Part shown: piece by piece, positions 1-10,445 of the stretch
How positions within the stretch are numbered: the stretch's first letter is position 1
How the letters are laid out: every line of letters starts with the position of its first letter
Source: Ustilago trichophora
Lineage: Eukaryota; Basidiomycota; Ustilaginomycetes; Ustilaginales; Ustilaginaceae
Assembly (NCBI GenBank): GCA_900323505.1
Contig: OOIN01000007.1
Location: 620,001-684,000 of the forward strand
Reading direction: 5' to 3'
Length of the DNA stretch: 64,000 bases
Notes under the pieces: model-generated
The model's database searches: none
What the model saw: only the letters and a program-made list of their open reading frames with translations
What the model was told of the DNA's origin: nothing
Translations under genes and position numbers: made by a program

Positions 1-9
1 ATACCCAAG

Positions 10-1518
10 ATGACCTATACCAGCAGCGCCAGCAGCTCCTCTGGAACCACCTCTTGCTCTGCGGGGCCTTCCAGCTCTACCTCGCGCAGTCCATCCGCCG
101 AACCCTCCACTTCTGCCCATAAAAAACAACGCCGAATGACACTCGACGACATCCACATCCCCGCCGGCTTCGAGATCGCCAAGCATCTCGGCGAGGAGGG
201 TACCGAATACCCATCCGAAGAGAACATTCAGAAAGCCGCCGAGGTTCTCCAATCCCTCCGCGGTCGAATGCCCGATGGATCCGACGGCCAGGTAGCAGCA
301 TGCGACTACTGTCGTCGTCGAAAGATTCGATGCGATCGTATCAAGCCCACCTGCGGAAGCTGTGTTGCCTCGGGTCGTAAGTGTACCACCGAGGACATGT
401 TGCGTAAGCGCGGGCCACCATCCAAAAAGGAGCGTGCCATCCTCGAGGCCGCCGGCATCATCTTCCGCGGTACTCGACCTCATCGTCGTCGTAGAACCGC
501 CACCACCTCTCTTGGCTCCGGTGCTGCGTCCAAGCAACAGGAGGAAATGCTGCGCAAGGTGAAGGAAGCTGCTGGCACCAGGACCAGAGCCAACTCTACC
601 AACTCTGGCGAACCTACCCTCGTCGTCGACGGCTACGAGGTGGGAAGCAAGAGCTCGTGGATGGAGATGCTCAGCATTGCCACCCAATCGGCGAACCCTT
701 TTGCTGATTCTCCTGCCAGCTCGCCATCCGACATTTCAGCCCAGGACACGTTCCACATTGACGCTGGAGCTTGCGATTACATCTTGCCTGATGATATCGG
801 CGTGACCTCCATTCCGGCTAGAAGTGCAATGGCAAACTTGCACAACACCAACAACAATAGCAGTGCACAGTGGGATAATATGTGGGCGACGTTCGGCGCT
901 GATCTTCGCAACAAGCATGGCCTGAATGGTGAAGTGGTTCCGCAATCAGTGGCTACCCTTGGTGGGGCGATGTCGTTGCCCAATCTGTCCGCTTTTGCCT
1001 GTAACGTTAGCGAGGAGACTAAAGAGGGACTATTTCGCTCTTCACCACTGGCAAGTTTCGATGCAGGAGCACTCGACTGGTCGGCATCCAACATCTCCCC
1101 GGCCCAATACCAGATGCTGTTCCCTGAGGGTGCATCCCAACAGCCTCACAACACCGAGACAACCATCCCAGTCGTCCACGTAGACCCGCAAATGATGGTA
1201 CCACCGGCACACTCGCAAACATCCCAACAGGAACAGCAACAGCAGCCTTTCATCAGCTCCCAATCCAGCATGGCAGCCGAAGCCATCGCCTTCCAATCTG
1301 CCATGGGTCACTTCTTCCCCAAGCTCCCACCCCTCACCACCTCCTTCTCCAACACTTCCTCTTCATCCTCCGCTACCGCAGAGGTCAGCACACCCACAGA
1401 GTTGGACCAATTCATCTCGCTCGGCGAACATCATCTACAGCAACAGCAGCAGCAATCCTCACAACAGCAGCAGCATCATCATCATCTTCATCAACAGCTC
1501 TTCTCGTTAGCTTTCTAA
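10..1518 (+). CDS. Zn2Cys6 fungal transcription factor (5' end possibly cut by window)
   Basis: A 502-residue frame. Around residues 98-125 it holds a binuclear zinc cluster of six cysteines in the spacing CDYCRRRKIRC...C..C......C, the DNA-binding module of fungal Gal4-type regulators. A basic stretch and a KRGPPSKKERAILEAAG segment follow and probably belong to the linker. The rest is Ser/Thr/Asn-rich. The last 60 residues are Gln/His-rich (CAG/CAT runs), typical of an activation region. No fungal-specific middle-homology domain is obvious. The ATG at 10 has a reasonable context (A at -3), but the frame is open to the window edge, so the true start may lie upstream. The role is nuclear sequence-specific regulation; the target genes cannot be told. 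Confidence 0.85.
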   Translation: MTYTSSASSSSGTTSCSAGPSSSTSRSPSAEPSTSAHKKQRRMTLDDIHIPAGFEIAKHLGEEGTEYPSEENIQKAAEVLQSLRGRMPDGSDGQVAACDYCRRRKIRCDRIKPTCGSCVASGRKCTTEDMLRKRGPPSKKERAILEAAGIIFRGTRPHRRRRTATTSLGSGAASKQQEEMLRKVKEAAGTRTRANSTNSGEPTLVVDGYEVGSKSSWMEMLSIATQSANPFADSPASSPSDISAQDTFHIDAGACDYILPDDIGVTSIPARSAMANLHNTNNNSSAQWDNMWATFGADLRNKHGLNGEVVPQSVATLGGAMSLPNLSAFACNVSEETKEGLFRSSPLASFDAGALDWSASNISPAQYQMLFPEGASQQPHNTETTIPVVHVDPQMMVPPAHSQTSQQEQQQQPFISSQSSMAAEAIAFQSAMGHFFPKLPPLTTSFSNTSSSSSATAEVSTPTELDQFISLGEHHLQQQQQQSSQQQQHHHHLHQQLFSLAF

Positions 1519-1850
1519 TTTCATCTCTTCTTTAATCTTGCGTACGCTCTTGTTTCTTAGGGTTAGTGAAACGTTGTATTCTCAGGTTCTCCATCCGACT
1601 CGCCTCGCCACGCATGTGGGAAGGTGATGTCTTGTATGATTAATTCGTTTTTTTGGTCTTCATTTAGTTTTTCTTGGTGGCGCTTAATCTCAGTTACTCT
1701 TTTTGTCTTTTTTTTTCCCATCATTGTGTGAGTAGGTGTGACGATGATTCGGATTGCTGCGAGACCGGGTAGGGTGTGTTGAAAGGTTTTGTGGTTGGAA
1801 GGAGACGCCTACCGAGCGGAAGAGGTGTAGAAGAGGTGGAGCTGGAAGTC
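1519..1850. other. convergent 3' intergenic region
   Basis: Lies between the stop codons of the Zn2Cys6 gene and the KRE6 gene. It is T-rich with a run of eight to nine T near 1711. Nothing coding is supported; it probably holds both 3' untranslated regions. Confidence 0.5.
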
Positions 1851-3849
1851 TCAGCATTCTCCAAGGAATTTGTTCTTCGGCCATCTGTTGTCGTCAGCGA
1901 TCATCAGCGAAGTTCCAGCGTCAGCGATCTTCTACATAGATAGAACATTCTCGGGTGACTGGAGGCGCTACTTACGCATACTTCTCTTGTGGAAAAACGG
2001 TGTAGTTGATATTTGAGTAGACATCGATATGGTCCTGGATGTACTTTGCAGTAGGATGATCGTCCGGATCGCACGTAATTTTATCCTCCTGTCCATCCCT
2101 CTGATAGACTCTAATATAGTCCAACTTCATCACCGCCGGGAAATCTATCTGATTCCAATGAATCTTCTGAAACCCATCCGACAGCGCCAAATTGATAACG
2201 ATACTAACCGGCTCTGTTGGGATCAATCTCTGCCCAATTTCTGTAAACTTGTTCGGACCCAATGCATTCCCGCTCACACTCCAACTCGGTTTGCCATCTA
2301 GGAACCACGTGATGCTCCCCGACCCGTCACCTTTCCAATCGGGATCCCATTTGACGCCCATTTGAACCGGAACTGCACCGGAATGCATGTAGGCGGTATC
2401 GGGAACCTTTGTGATCGCTGATACTGCCTCTTGGTAGATACCGCCGGTGTAAGTGTTAAAGCTAGTGTCTGGAGAGTGGATTTGGGCTACGTCTGGGTTT
2501 TGAGACCAGGAATAATTGGCGTCAAAGGGGGCGATTTGGAATGACTGTGAGGCTGAACCGTGACCGTTGTACACCTGAGTTTCGAAAACGTCGATTTCGG
2601 GCGAAGAACGACCGACGTCATGACGTGGTCCTGGGTGGTCTTCGCCGGGGCAGGTGCAGGCGGAGACACGTTGACCCTCAAGAAAGCTGATCTTGTTATC
2701 TACGCTATCAGAGTATAGGCCATGCGCGTTGATTGCCGCGTTCGGTCCGGTCTTTTGCGGATTGGTCTGATTTGCCAGTGTCCCCACATCGCACTCGTTG
2801 TAGCTGTACGGCCACATGCCTTGCGTAGTCCCCGCGTATCCTGCCCTTCCCAAGTTTCCCAACATCCAAACAGCAGGCCAGAACCCTTCGTCACTATGAC
2901 TTCCCGGTAAGATGACGCTCGTCTCCACATAGCCTCCTTGGAAGCAAAACTTGTTCCAACTCTGCAGCATCCCACTTTGGAAGTTGAGATTGTGAGTCGT
3001 TTTCTCGGTCATCCAGACGTTGAGGAAGCCATCAGTAGTGTTGATCGCCTCGGGAGAATACCATTCGTAATCGCCGGTCACCCAGTAGTGCAAATCGACC
3101 GCCTCCCAAAAAGGATCGTCGCCAGGCCAAAAGGTTCGTCCTTCAGTCTCGAATTCGTCGCTAAAGACGAGATGGAAGGAGGTCCCGTCCACGGGGTTCT
3201 TCCACGAGTGCTGCTTGGCAGGTGTATCCGGGTCTATCAATGCGAATAAGCCGGGAAGGAGGGGCACTTGGCCGCTACCATTCGTCCCGCCAAGGCCGAA
3301 GAATGATGCAGCTTTCCTGTCGAGGTTGTTAACCAGAAAATGACGCAGAATTGGGTAGCCGGCGAAGAGCATCAGCAGTCCACTTGCTAACACAACCAGT
3401 GCGCCCAGGTTGAACAGACCTCTAGTGCTGATACTGCAGCAACCTACAGCCTTGCTGAATATTCCCTGATCACGTTCCACTCCAGGGACGTGAAGCCAAT
3501 CGTCGTCTTCAGGACCACCATTATAGTCGTACAACCAGGCGATGGCATTGGCACGCTGTTTGTTGGCGCGACGCGAATCCTCAGAGGAGTATACAGATGT
3601 GTCGGCAGAGTAGGATGTGGGGTTAGCCACGCCGCGCTGGCCCGCAGATATGCCTCCTGGAGGAAAAGGTTGAGGAGCAGCAAGATGATCAGGTGGGGAC
3701 TGGAGGGGATGGGCGCTGTTCTTAGAGCTGCTGGATTCGCAAGAGTTGTTGGAGGCGAGAGGAGGACGAGGGTAAGAGGGGTTGGTGTTGATCGAGAGAC
3801 CGTCGAGGCGGGCTTTCTCAGCGTCTTGGGCAAAGCTCGGGTTCGCCAT
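1851..3849 (-). CDS. KRE6: KRE6/SKN1 beta-1,6-glucan synthesis protein (two exons)
   Basis: Exon 1 runs 3849..1976 and exon 2 1884..1851; the intron 1975..1885 has GTAAGT and a CAACAG acceptor. The product is about 635 residues. It has a cytosolic Ser/Pro-rich head, one membrane anchor near residues 145-168 and a lumenal GH16-like domain with the catalytic signature EIDVFE near 418-423. This is the layout of the type II membrane proteins needed for cell-wall beta-1,6-glucan. Without splicing the frame stops at TAA inside the donor (1972). Splicing adds AWPKNKFLGEC, and members of this family end in a very similar WPKN...C tail, which supports the exon strongly. The frame stays open to an ATG at 4023, but the ATG at 3849 begins the plausible cytosolic tail and is preferred. 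Function is by family. Confidence 0.88.
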
Positions 3850-4801
3850 CGGGACTGTAGCGCCGTCGCTAGTCAGTGGCTTGTGTTTGGACGTAGGAAT
3901 GATCAGAAGGGATGTCAGAAACGTGGTCAAGAGAGAATATGTGACGATACGGTGCCAACCTCGATTGCTGTGAGAGCTGAGAGGGGATGGTGGCGAGATG
4001 CCGAGAGGGATAACGATTGACAACCTATCATTTCGCCTAGCATCTAAGACGAGTGGGAGTAGGCCTCATCCAGCAGGGTCCCACCCTCTGTTGTAGCAAG
4101 CCCAACACGCCTCCTCTCACTAGACACCACGGAGAACCCACGCCCATTGCGTTTTGCGTCCTTGGCTTGCCACCAAAGGTGGGAGAGTTCTTACGTGAAG
4201 AAAGATATCGAGATGCACTCCATTGCAACACGATACTGAGGTGGAACATGACACATTGTGCTTTCTCTGCTCGTTTGTCGGGAGATGAAATCGCCACAAA
4301 AGCGAGGGTCCAAACCCACTTTTGCAACCCCCTGTCTTTCAAGCCTCTGACATCTAGGGCTTTTCATCTTGAGTTAGAGGAGTGCTCGGTCCCCAGCCGC
4401 TGCATACAGTGCCACAGAAGAGAAGGGGCCCATGCATTGATCCATAGATTCGTGTATAGAACACATTATTTCTTTTACGAACTCAGCCATAACGAGATGA
4501 CCGAGCAGGACAAAGGGAACTCGCAGGATGGAAAAAAAAAGGTTGAGGACCCGATGGAAGTCGCTTCTAGAATGCAGGTATTCTGTGCACTCCTTGCGAG
4601 GATGCGGTGGTTCTGATTTGGCTTCGGAACGATCTCGAGCGAGCGCGGTGCGAAGATGAGACTGTCAAAAAAGTGTGAAGCTGGCGGAGATGATCGGGCG
4701 GAGTTCTTCATGTGTGCTGTGGAATAGGCTCGATTGTGAATGTACGATTCATGCGAGAAGGTACAAGTACATGGATGTTATTGGCGGTCGTGGAAATGGA
4801 G
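3850..4801. other. intergenic region upstream of KRE6
   Basis: It contains the probable promoter and 5' leader of the KRE6 gene and the 3' end of the coiled-coil gene. Short open frames here have no family resemblance. I see no RNA gene or repeat. Confidence 0.4.
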
Positions 4802-5671
4802 TCAATCGTTCCTCGCACGCTTGGTATGGTGTGCCCGGTCCCTCGGATCGATATCGTAGGCTTCGTCGGTCTCGAGCAGCTCGCGTTCGACGCTGGTGGG
4901 TCTTGGTCTCTTGACTGCCGTGGCTGAAGCTGTGGGAGCCAATAGTGGTGTAGACTCCCTGTATCTCGAATGGCCTTCATATCTCGAAGGTGAAGACTGA
5001 GGTTCGTGCGGATGCGACTTTGGCACAGACGGTGGGGACTGAGATGGTCCATGGCGATATGATGCTGCACCCGACGAATCTCTCTGCACTGCACTCTGGG
5101 GTGACCCTTCCGAGGTTGGATACCTTTCTCCTCCCCTTTGTGATCCTGCGCTCACATTCCTTGCTCTTCCTACAGGCGCGACTAGCGCTGGGGGTGGGGA
5201 AGCATACCTCCGATTCACGCCACTGCCAAAAGCTGGATAGCTGGGCTCCGCATATCTGGCCGAATACCCTCTGTACTCCTCGGCGTCTTGATAGCTCCTA
5301 CGCGTGCTCCTGGACTCGTAAGCCTCTCTGTCCCTCTGACTCAATTGTTGCCTTGCTGCGGCCGCAGCAGCCACAGCCGCCGCTGCCTCGCGTTCGAGTT
5401 CTAGTGCACGGTCGCGATGTGACTGCTCGATGTGCGCTCGCTGAGCCCGCTTTGATGCAATTGCGTCCAAGAGGTAGTCGAGTTCCTCGCGAAGCTTTTG
5501 TTGCTTGGCGGCAGCTTTAGCCACATTGGTCTTGAGCTCAGTGTGATCGGTCGAGACGCGGTCGTACTTGTCCTTGGATTTGAGAAAGAGCGACTTGTAG
5601 TCTGCGGAAGGGTTGGCTCCACGTGATTTGCGTGATTGGGGCGCAGCAGAAGTTGTGGCGATATCAGACAT
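4802..5671 (-). CDS. hypothetical coiled-coil protein, possibly INO80F-like
   Basis: A 289-residue single frame. After a short Ser/Lys-rich head, residues about 24-120 form a charged helix-prone stretch (SLFLKSKDKYDRV... QQKLREELDYLLDAI) and then an Ala/Arg/Glu-rich helix. The remainder is low-complexity (Tyr, Ser, Pro, Arg) with basic KRPRP and KRAR segments that could be nuclear localisation signals. The first coiled-coil block recalls the short INO80 subunit F-type domain of fungal chromatin proteins, but this is from memory of the pattern only. It is divergently arranged with TRM2 over a 375-base shared promoter region. Treat the function as unknown. Confidence 0.6.
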   Translation of the reverse strand: MSDIATTSAAPQSRKSRGANPSADYKSLFLKSKDKYDRVSTDHTELKTNVAKAAAKQQKLREELDYLLDAIASKRAQRAHIEQSHRDRALELEREAAAAVAAAAAARQQLSQRDREAYESRSTRRSYQDAEEYRGYSARYAEPSYPAFGSGVNRRYASPPPALVAPVGRARNVSAGSQRGGERYPTSEGSPQSAVQRDSSGAASYRHGPSQSPPSVPKSHPHEPQSSPSRYEGHSRYRESTPLLAPTASATAVKRPRPTSVERELLETDEAYDIDPRDRAHHTKRARND

Positions 5672-6046
5672 TGTTGAGCGTGGAAGCTTGCCTGCAGATG
5701 GTGGATGGACCGGTGTCCTGTAAAGATGGAGTCTCGGTCGAGGAGGATGGTGAGGTGCAGTCGAGAAGATCTAGGATGATGATCAGGGTCTTGAAGAGGC
5801 ATCACACGGATCCGATTATGCGCTATTTAAGGCGGAGTTGTTACATTATAATAAACACACATTTCAAAAGTTCCATAAAGTTTGGCCGAAAGCCGCAAGA
5901 AAATTTCCCATTTCTCCAAAAAAAAGAAGAAAGGTGGAGAGAGAAAGCGCTTGAAAATTGCGAAAAGTTGGTTGGTTGGACAGCTGCTCCTCACCTTTGG
6001 TCGTTCAACATCAAGAGCTTTACCTAGGAACATGCTCATCTGCTAG
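5672..6046. other. bidirectional promoter region
   Basis: A 375-base gap between two divergent starts. It has AT-rich segments near 5835-5925, including an A-run at about 5918-5926. No defined element can be named. Confidence 0.45.
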
Positions 6047-7867
6047 ATGCTCAGGACACTACCATATTACCGACAAGCACTCTCATCTCATTCGTGCTCA
6101 TCGTACTCTTCCTTACTCAGACAGCAGCTCATTGGAACAATTGCGAAATCGAGCCGATCCGCAGGAGCAAAGTTCAGCATGTCAACCGCAGCTTCGTCCT
6201 CCCCTGAGCTGCCACCAGCGAAGCGCATGCGCTCCCGCTCACCAGAACACACTGAGGCCGCCATCAGCACCAACGACACTGCTTCTGCATCCACCTCCAC
6301 CGCTGTGTCCGCACAGGAGAAGCAAGCGCGCAAAGCAGACGCCCGTCGATCCCGCCAAAAGCGCAAGGACTATGCCAAGCAGCTCACCAAAACCGGCCGC
6401 GAACCCATCGAATTCGACATCGAGGATCTGCTCTCCATCCGCAAGGTCACTGACATTCTCTCGGAGGGTCTCGAGTATCAGAACAAATTTGAGCGGGGGA
6501 CTCGGCTTACCTTGGCCATAGACCGTCTCGATGCGCACGGCGATGGACTTGCGATCGCTCCAGAGAGGGATTGGGTCATTGCTGTTCCCCACACTCTGCC
6601 GAGAGAGAAGGTGACGGTAGAGATCACCAGCAACGAGAGGCTTTACTCCAAGGCAAAGCTGGTTGAGGTAATCGAGAAGAGTGAAGCAAGGCAGGATAGC
6701 TTGGTAAAGTGCAAGTACTTTGGCGATTGTGGTGGATGTCAGTACCAGATGATTGACTATGAACAACAGTTGGAGATCAAGCGAGGGGTCGTGGAGAGGG
6801 CATTTGCACGTTTCTCAGGTCTCAACCCGGAGCTGGTTCCAGCAGTGCTGCCAACCATCGCCTCTCCAAACCAGTACAACTACCGTACCAAGCTCACACC
6901 CCATTTCGAGCTGCCCTACGAGCTTCGCAGAGGCAGAAGAACAGGCATTCGCAACAATGCTGGGCAAAACGCACAAGAAAAGCCGCAGTACTCGGTTCCT
7001 ATCGGATTCGACTGTATCGGGACCAAGAAGGTGATGGATATCGAAGAATGCCCCATCGCCACCAAGACCATCAACCGCGCCCTGCCTGCCGCAAAGCAGA
7101 AGGTCAGGGACACTATCGAATCGTTCAAGAACGGCGCCACCATCCTCCTTCGAGATTCGCTGCGCACATATGAGAGCTTTGCCGAGGATCTTCTCGTCAC
7201 CCAGTCACCGTCTGGCAATGGCGAGGTGGAAAAGGAGATCGACACAGAAGCCGTCACGGACCACAAGGCTGCCGTCAAGGAGCGTGTCCTCACAACCAAG
7301 TTCGAGTCCCCCGCAGGCACTTTCTTCCAAAACAACCGCTCCATTCTCCCTAGCCTGCTCGATTACGTCCGCGACGCCATCACTTCCACCTCTTCTTCCA
7401 CCGACTCGTCTCAAGACAAATATCTTGTGGACGCTTATTGCGGATCAGGATTGTTCAGCCTCTGCCTATCCTCTCTATTCCGCGAAGTTTCTGGCGTTGA
7501 GATCTCTTCCGAATCCATCAAGTACGCCACCAAGAATGCCGAGCTAAACGGCATCACCAATGCAAAGTTCCTTGCCGGCAACGCAGAGGACATCTTTGCC
7601 AAGATCCAATACCCTGCCCAACAGACAACAGTCATCATTGATCCGCCTAGGAGAGGATGTGACGAGGAGTTCATCCGACAGCTGGTGAAACTAGCGCCAA
7701 AGCACATCGTTTACGTGTCTTGCAACGTTCACACCCAGGCAAGGGATGTGGGGCAGCTGATCACCAGAGACGCAAGGTACAAGATCAAGAGTGTCAGGGG
7801 TGCCGATCTTTTCCCGCAGACGCATCACGTTGAGGGTGTGGCCGTGCTCGAGCGCGTCGATGCTTAG
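6047..7867 (+). CDS. TRM2: tRNA (uracil-5-)-methyltransferase, Trm2/RumA family
   Basis: 606 residues from the first ATG. It makes m5U54 in the T-loop of tRNAs using S-adenosylmethionine. Visible parts are a basic Ser-rich head, a TRAM-like beta region (residues about 150-215), a four-cysteine segment CKYFGDCGGC near 222, the SAM-binding motif DAYCGSGLFSL, the motif DPPRRGCDEEF and the nucleophile segment YVSCNVHTQARD near residue 557. It ends with HHVEGVAVLER, where the second conserved acid of the catalytic site lies. There are two candidate starts. The ATG at 6047 adds a 44-residue Arg/Ser-rich, acid-free leader resembling a mitochondrial presequence. The ATG at 6179 gives a 562-residue nuclear or cytosolic form. 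Confidence 0.92.
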   Translation: MLRTLPYYRQALSSHSCSSYSSLLRQQLIGTIAKSSRSAGAKFSMSTAASSSPELPPAKRMRSRSPEHTEAAISTNDTASASTSTAVSAQEKQARKADARRSRQKRKDYAKQLTKTGREPIEFDIEDLLSIRKVTDILSEGLEYQNKFERGTRLTLAIDRLDAHGDGLAIAPERDWVIAVPHTLPREKVTVEITSNERLYSKAKLVEVIEKSEARQDSLVKCKYFGDCGGCQYQMIDYEQQLEIKRGVVERAFARFSGLNPELVPAVLPTIASPNQYNYRTKLTPHFELPYELRRGRRTGIRNNAGQNAQEKPQYSVPIGFDCIGTKKVMDIEECPIATKTINRALPAAKQKVRDTIESFKNGATILLRDSLRTYESFAEDLLVTQSPSGNGEVEKEIDTEAVTDHKAAVKERVLTTKFESPAGTFFQNNRSILPSLLDYVRDAITSTSSSTDSSQDKYLVDAYCGSGLFSLCLSSLFREVSGVEISSESIKYATKNAELNGITNAKFLAGNAEDIFAKIQYPAQQTTVIIDPPRRGCDEEFIRQLVKLAPKHIVYVSCNVHTQARDVGQLITRDARYKIKSVRGADLFPQTHHVEGVAVLERVDA

Positions 7868-8191
7868 AGATCTCGTTGATCCATCATATCTTGACAGCAC
7901 TTTGCAATATAGAGACTGAGACGTATCGAAGCTTCCGCTTGTTCCATCACTGGTTCATTCTGCTACATTTGCTTGTTCCCGTGTCTGTGACTGAAGATTG
8001 CGAGACATCATGTCGTCTGCTTGTGCTCGAAGACTCGGAAATCGGAACTCGACATGTGGAGAAGAAGCTACAAAAATTCAACCAAAACTGAAGAAAAAAG
8101 GGTTCGGCTTGGCTTTCTTGGAACTGTCTTCGCCATCATCACCATCACTCGTCGTGCCACTTTTCTCTTCGTACCGGTCTAGAAACACACA
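7868..8191. other. intergenic, tandem genes
   Basis: 324 bases between the TRM2 stop and the next start on the same strand. No gene or RNA is visible; it serves as 3' end plus promoter. Confidence 0.4.
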
Positions 8192-10192
8192 ATGGCATCA
8201 GCACTCAGCCGCTCAGTCAGGCGGTGGGGCGCTGCTGCATCATCCTGCCCGTCGACTACGGGCACATCGTACGCCATCAGACGCAGTCTGTCAGCAAGCA
8301 CTCAACGATTTGACGAGCACAAACCGCCATCTTCATCAGCTTCAGATCACCCCTCCAGCTCTACATCCACTATCAATCAGGATCATCAAAGCTCTCAGGG
8401 CTCCTCCATAAACTGCACCAGTGCAGCTTCGTCAACTTCGAGCTACCAGCCACCCTCCAAGTCTTCCGGAGCATGGCCATTCGATTCTGACACAACTTCC
8501 AACACCGACTCTCCGTCTGATGCGTCCGCCTCGACCTCCACGACAAACCCGTATGCAGGTCTGTTTGACGGCAATGACCCCTTCCCCAAGATCACCGTTC
8601 CCGACCTTGGCACCGCGTCCTCCTTCTCCGAAGCTGCATCTGACAAGGGCTCTTGGCTATCCGATCAGCTCGACTCGCTCACCACCACCCCTCGCGTTCC
8701 ACGAAACATGGGTCGCTCATCTGGGCTCGACCCGAACCAAGCAACACCAGATGGACGTCGGAAACACCCTATCCCTCGTTCGGTCCTCTTTGCAGACTCG
8801 GAGAGAGCACGCCAATCAGACGACTTTCGTCCGCGCAAGCCCTCATCCAACGCCGCACGCAAGAAGTTCGATAGGACCCCGCTGACTCAGCAAGAAGCCA
8901 ATGCATTTATGAGTCTGCTCAATCAGGCACTTGCCGGTACTTCGACGCCCGCATCTGGCGCTTCGCGAGATGAAGGACAGCATACACCTTTTGGTAGTTA
9001 CACTTCGTTGATCAGCAACCCAAAGACGCAGTCGGGTAGTAAAGCGCTTCTCCAGGCTTTTGCCAAGAGGAACAAGCTGAAGCGTTTTGAAGAGGCACGT
9101 GCGCAGCGAGCCAAACGATTTGTCAGGGAAGGTTTGGCAGCCCAGATCGACCCGTTGCAGCTCGAGGCGGGGATCGATGAGGCTAGGGAACAAATTGCCA
9201 TGTGCGAGAATCTGGCCGAGCTAATGGAATGGTCCAAGAGGGAAGTTTGGGGCATCGACCTTTCCAACGCTAGCGCCGGGACTGGTGACTTTGCGGACAT
9301 GCTGTCTTCCACCACTGTCACAACATCGGACCCAGCGGAAGAAGGCAGCAACAAAGCAGGTCCGAAATACGGCAAGGACACACCATACTATGCTTCTGTT
9401 CTCCAGCTGCTCTTTCTCGCCATTCGTGATCGTTATCGAGCCCCACACGTTGCACTATCCATCGCACGCATCACCCGCTCTCTGGGTATCGAGAGCTACG
9501 TCCTCGGCATGACCGGATCCTTGTACAATGAAGTGCTCAAAACTCAGTGGGACTGGCTCGGCGATCTTCAAGGAGTCGTGTCCACCTTACGCCAGGCGCG
9601 CGAAACTGGAATCCTCAGTGCACCTCTCAAGCACTCCCCCTTACCACCATCTCCTTCAGGTACAGGAATCAAACAGACTTTTGCAACCAGCGAAGACGAA
9701 ACGATCCGAGAGACCGTCGATCGCATCGCAAACGAGGTGCGTAAGTATGTCTTGGATCAGCAGATGACGAACGATCCTGAGTTCAAGCGCAAATATCTGT
9801 ACGGGTTGGGCGATAGCGATGCTCAAGATGTACTGGAGGGCGAAGGAGCTGTAATTGCGGAAGGGGGTTGGAAGTTGAGAGTGGGCGAGGTCCAAGATTG
9901 GAGTCACAAGTGGCTGCTGATGAAGGCGGAGGAAGCTTCCAGCTTGGCGGGTCAGCCGTTCAGGTTGCTACAGCGTCAGTCGAGGGGCGGCGGCGATGCG
10001 GCTAGAGTCGGATTCAGATCCGGCGGGGGTGGTGCGAGGTACGCTGGTGGCGGCGGCTTTGCAGACCGCCGATCGACCAGGTCGTATCAAGACGACGGTG
10101 GACACCAGAGTAGGGATAGGAAGGGAGCTCCTCGATACACTTCATCGTACTCTGCGCGCTCGTCACGGGATAGAAGCTTCGACATTCTCTAA
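8192..10192 (+). CDS. Mtf2-like mitochondrial RNA-processing/translation protein
   Basis: 666 residues. The head (MASALSRSVRRWGAAAS...) is rich in Ser/Arg/Ala without acids and looks like a mitochondrial presequence. A long Ser/Thr/Pro-rich stretch follows. From about residue 230 there is a helical region, then a block near 394-470 with YYASVLQLLFLAIRDRY, LGIESYVLGMTGSLYNEVL and DLQGVVSTLRQAR. That block resembles the C-terminal domain of fungal Mtf2/Nam1, which stabilises or helps translate mitochondrial mRNAs. The last 100 residues are Arg/Gly-rich with GGGG and RGG-like segments, unusual for this family and suggestive of RNA contact. The family call rests on the ESYVLG block; a general mitochondrial RNA-binding protein is the alternative. 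Confidence 0.65.
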   Translation: MASALSRSVRRWGAAASSCPSTTGTSYAIRRSLSASTQRFDEHKPPSSSASDHPSSSTSTINQDHQSSQGSSINCTSAASSTSSYQPPSKSSGAWPFDSDTTSNTDSPSDASASTSTTNPYAGLFDGNDPFPKITVPDLGTASSFSEAASDKGSWLSDQLDSLTTTPRVPRNMGRSSGLDPNQATPDGRRKHPIPRSVLFADSERARQSDDFRPRKPSSNAARKKFDRTPLTQQEANAFMSLLNQALAGTSTPASGASRDEGQHTPFGSYTSLISNPKTQSGSKALLQAFAKRNKLKRFEEARAQRAKRFVREGLAAQIDPLQLEAGIDEAREQIAMCENLAELMEWSKREVWGIDLSNASAGTGDFADMLSSTTVTTSDPAEEGSNKAGPKYGKDTPYYASVLQLLFLAIRDRYRAPHVALSIARITRSLGIESYVLGMTGSLYNEVLKTQWDWLGDLQGVVSTLRQARETGILSAPLKHSPLPPSPSGTGIKQTFATSEDETIRETVDRIANEVRKYVLDQQMTNDPEFKRKYLYGLGDSDAQDVLEGEGAVIAEGGWKLRVGEVQDWSHKWLLMKAEEASSLAGQPFRLLQRQSRGGGDAARVGFRSGGGGARYAGGGGFADRRSTRSYQDDGGHQSRDRKGAPRYTSSYSARSSRDRSFDIL

Positions 10193-10445
10193 ATAACATC
10201 GCATGCACGCAATCTCATTCAATTACAGTCCGGTCGGAGAGAAAAGAGGAAGGACAGTAATCAAATTAGCGTGACCCACAAAAGAGTAAAAATGCGAAAG
10301 AACGAAAGCAAAAGGGTCATCTAACTAAAACGAATGACGACAGAATCAATTTGCAGCAGCAGTGACGACAAAAACAAAGAAGACTAAGACGGAGGTTCAG
10401 GACGCAGTCTCGCACCTACAACGCCCTTTGAATCAGAGCAAGTGT

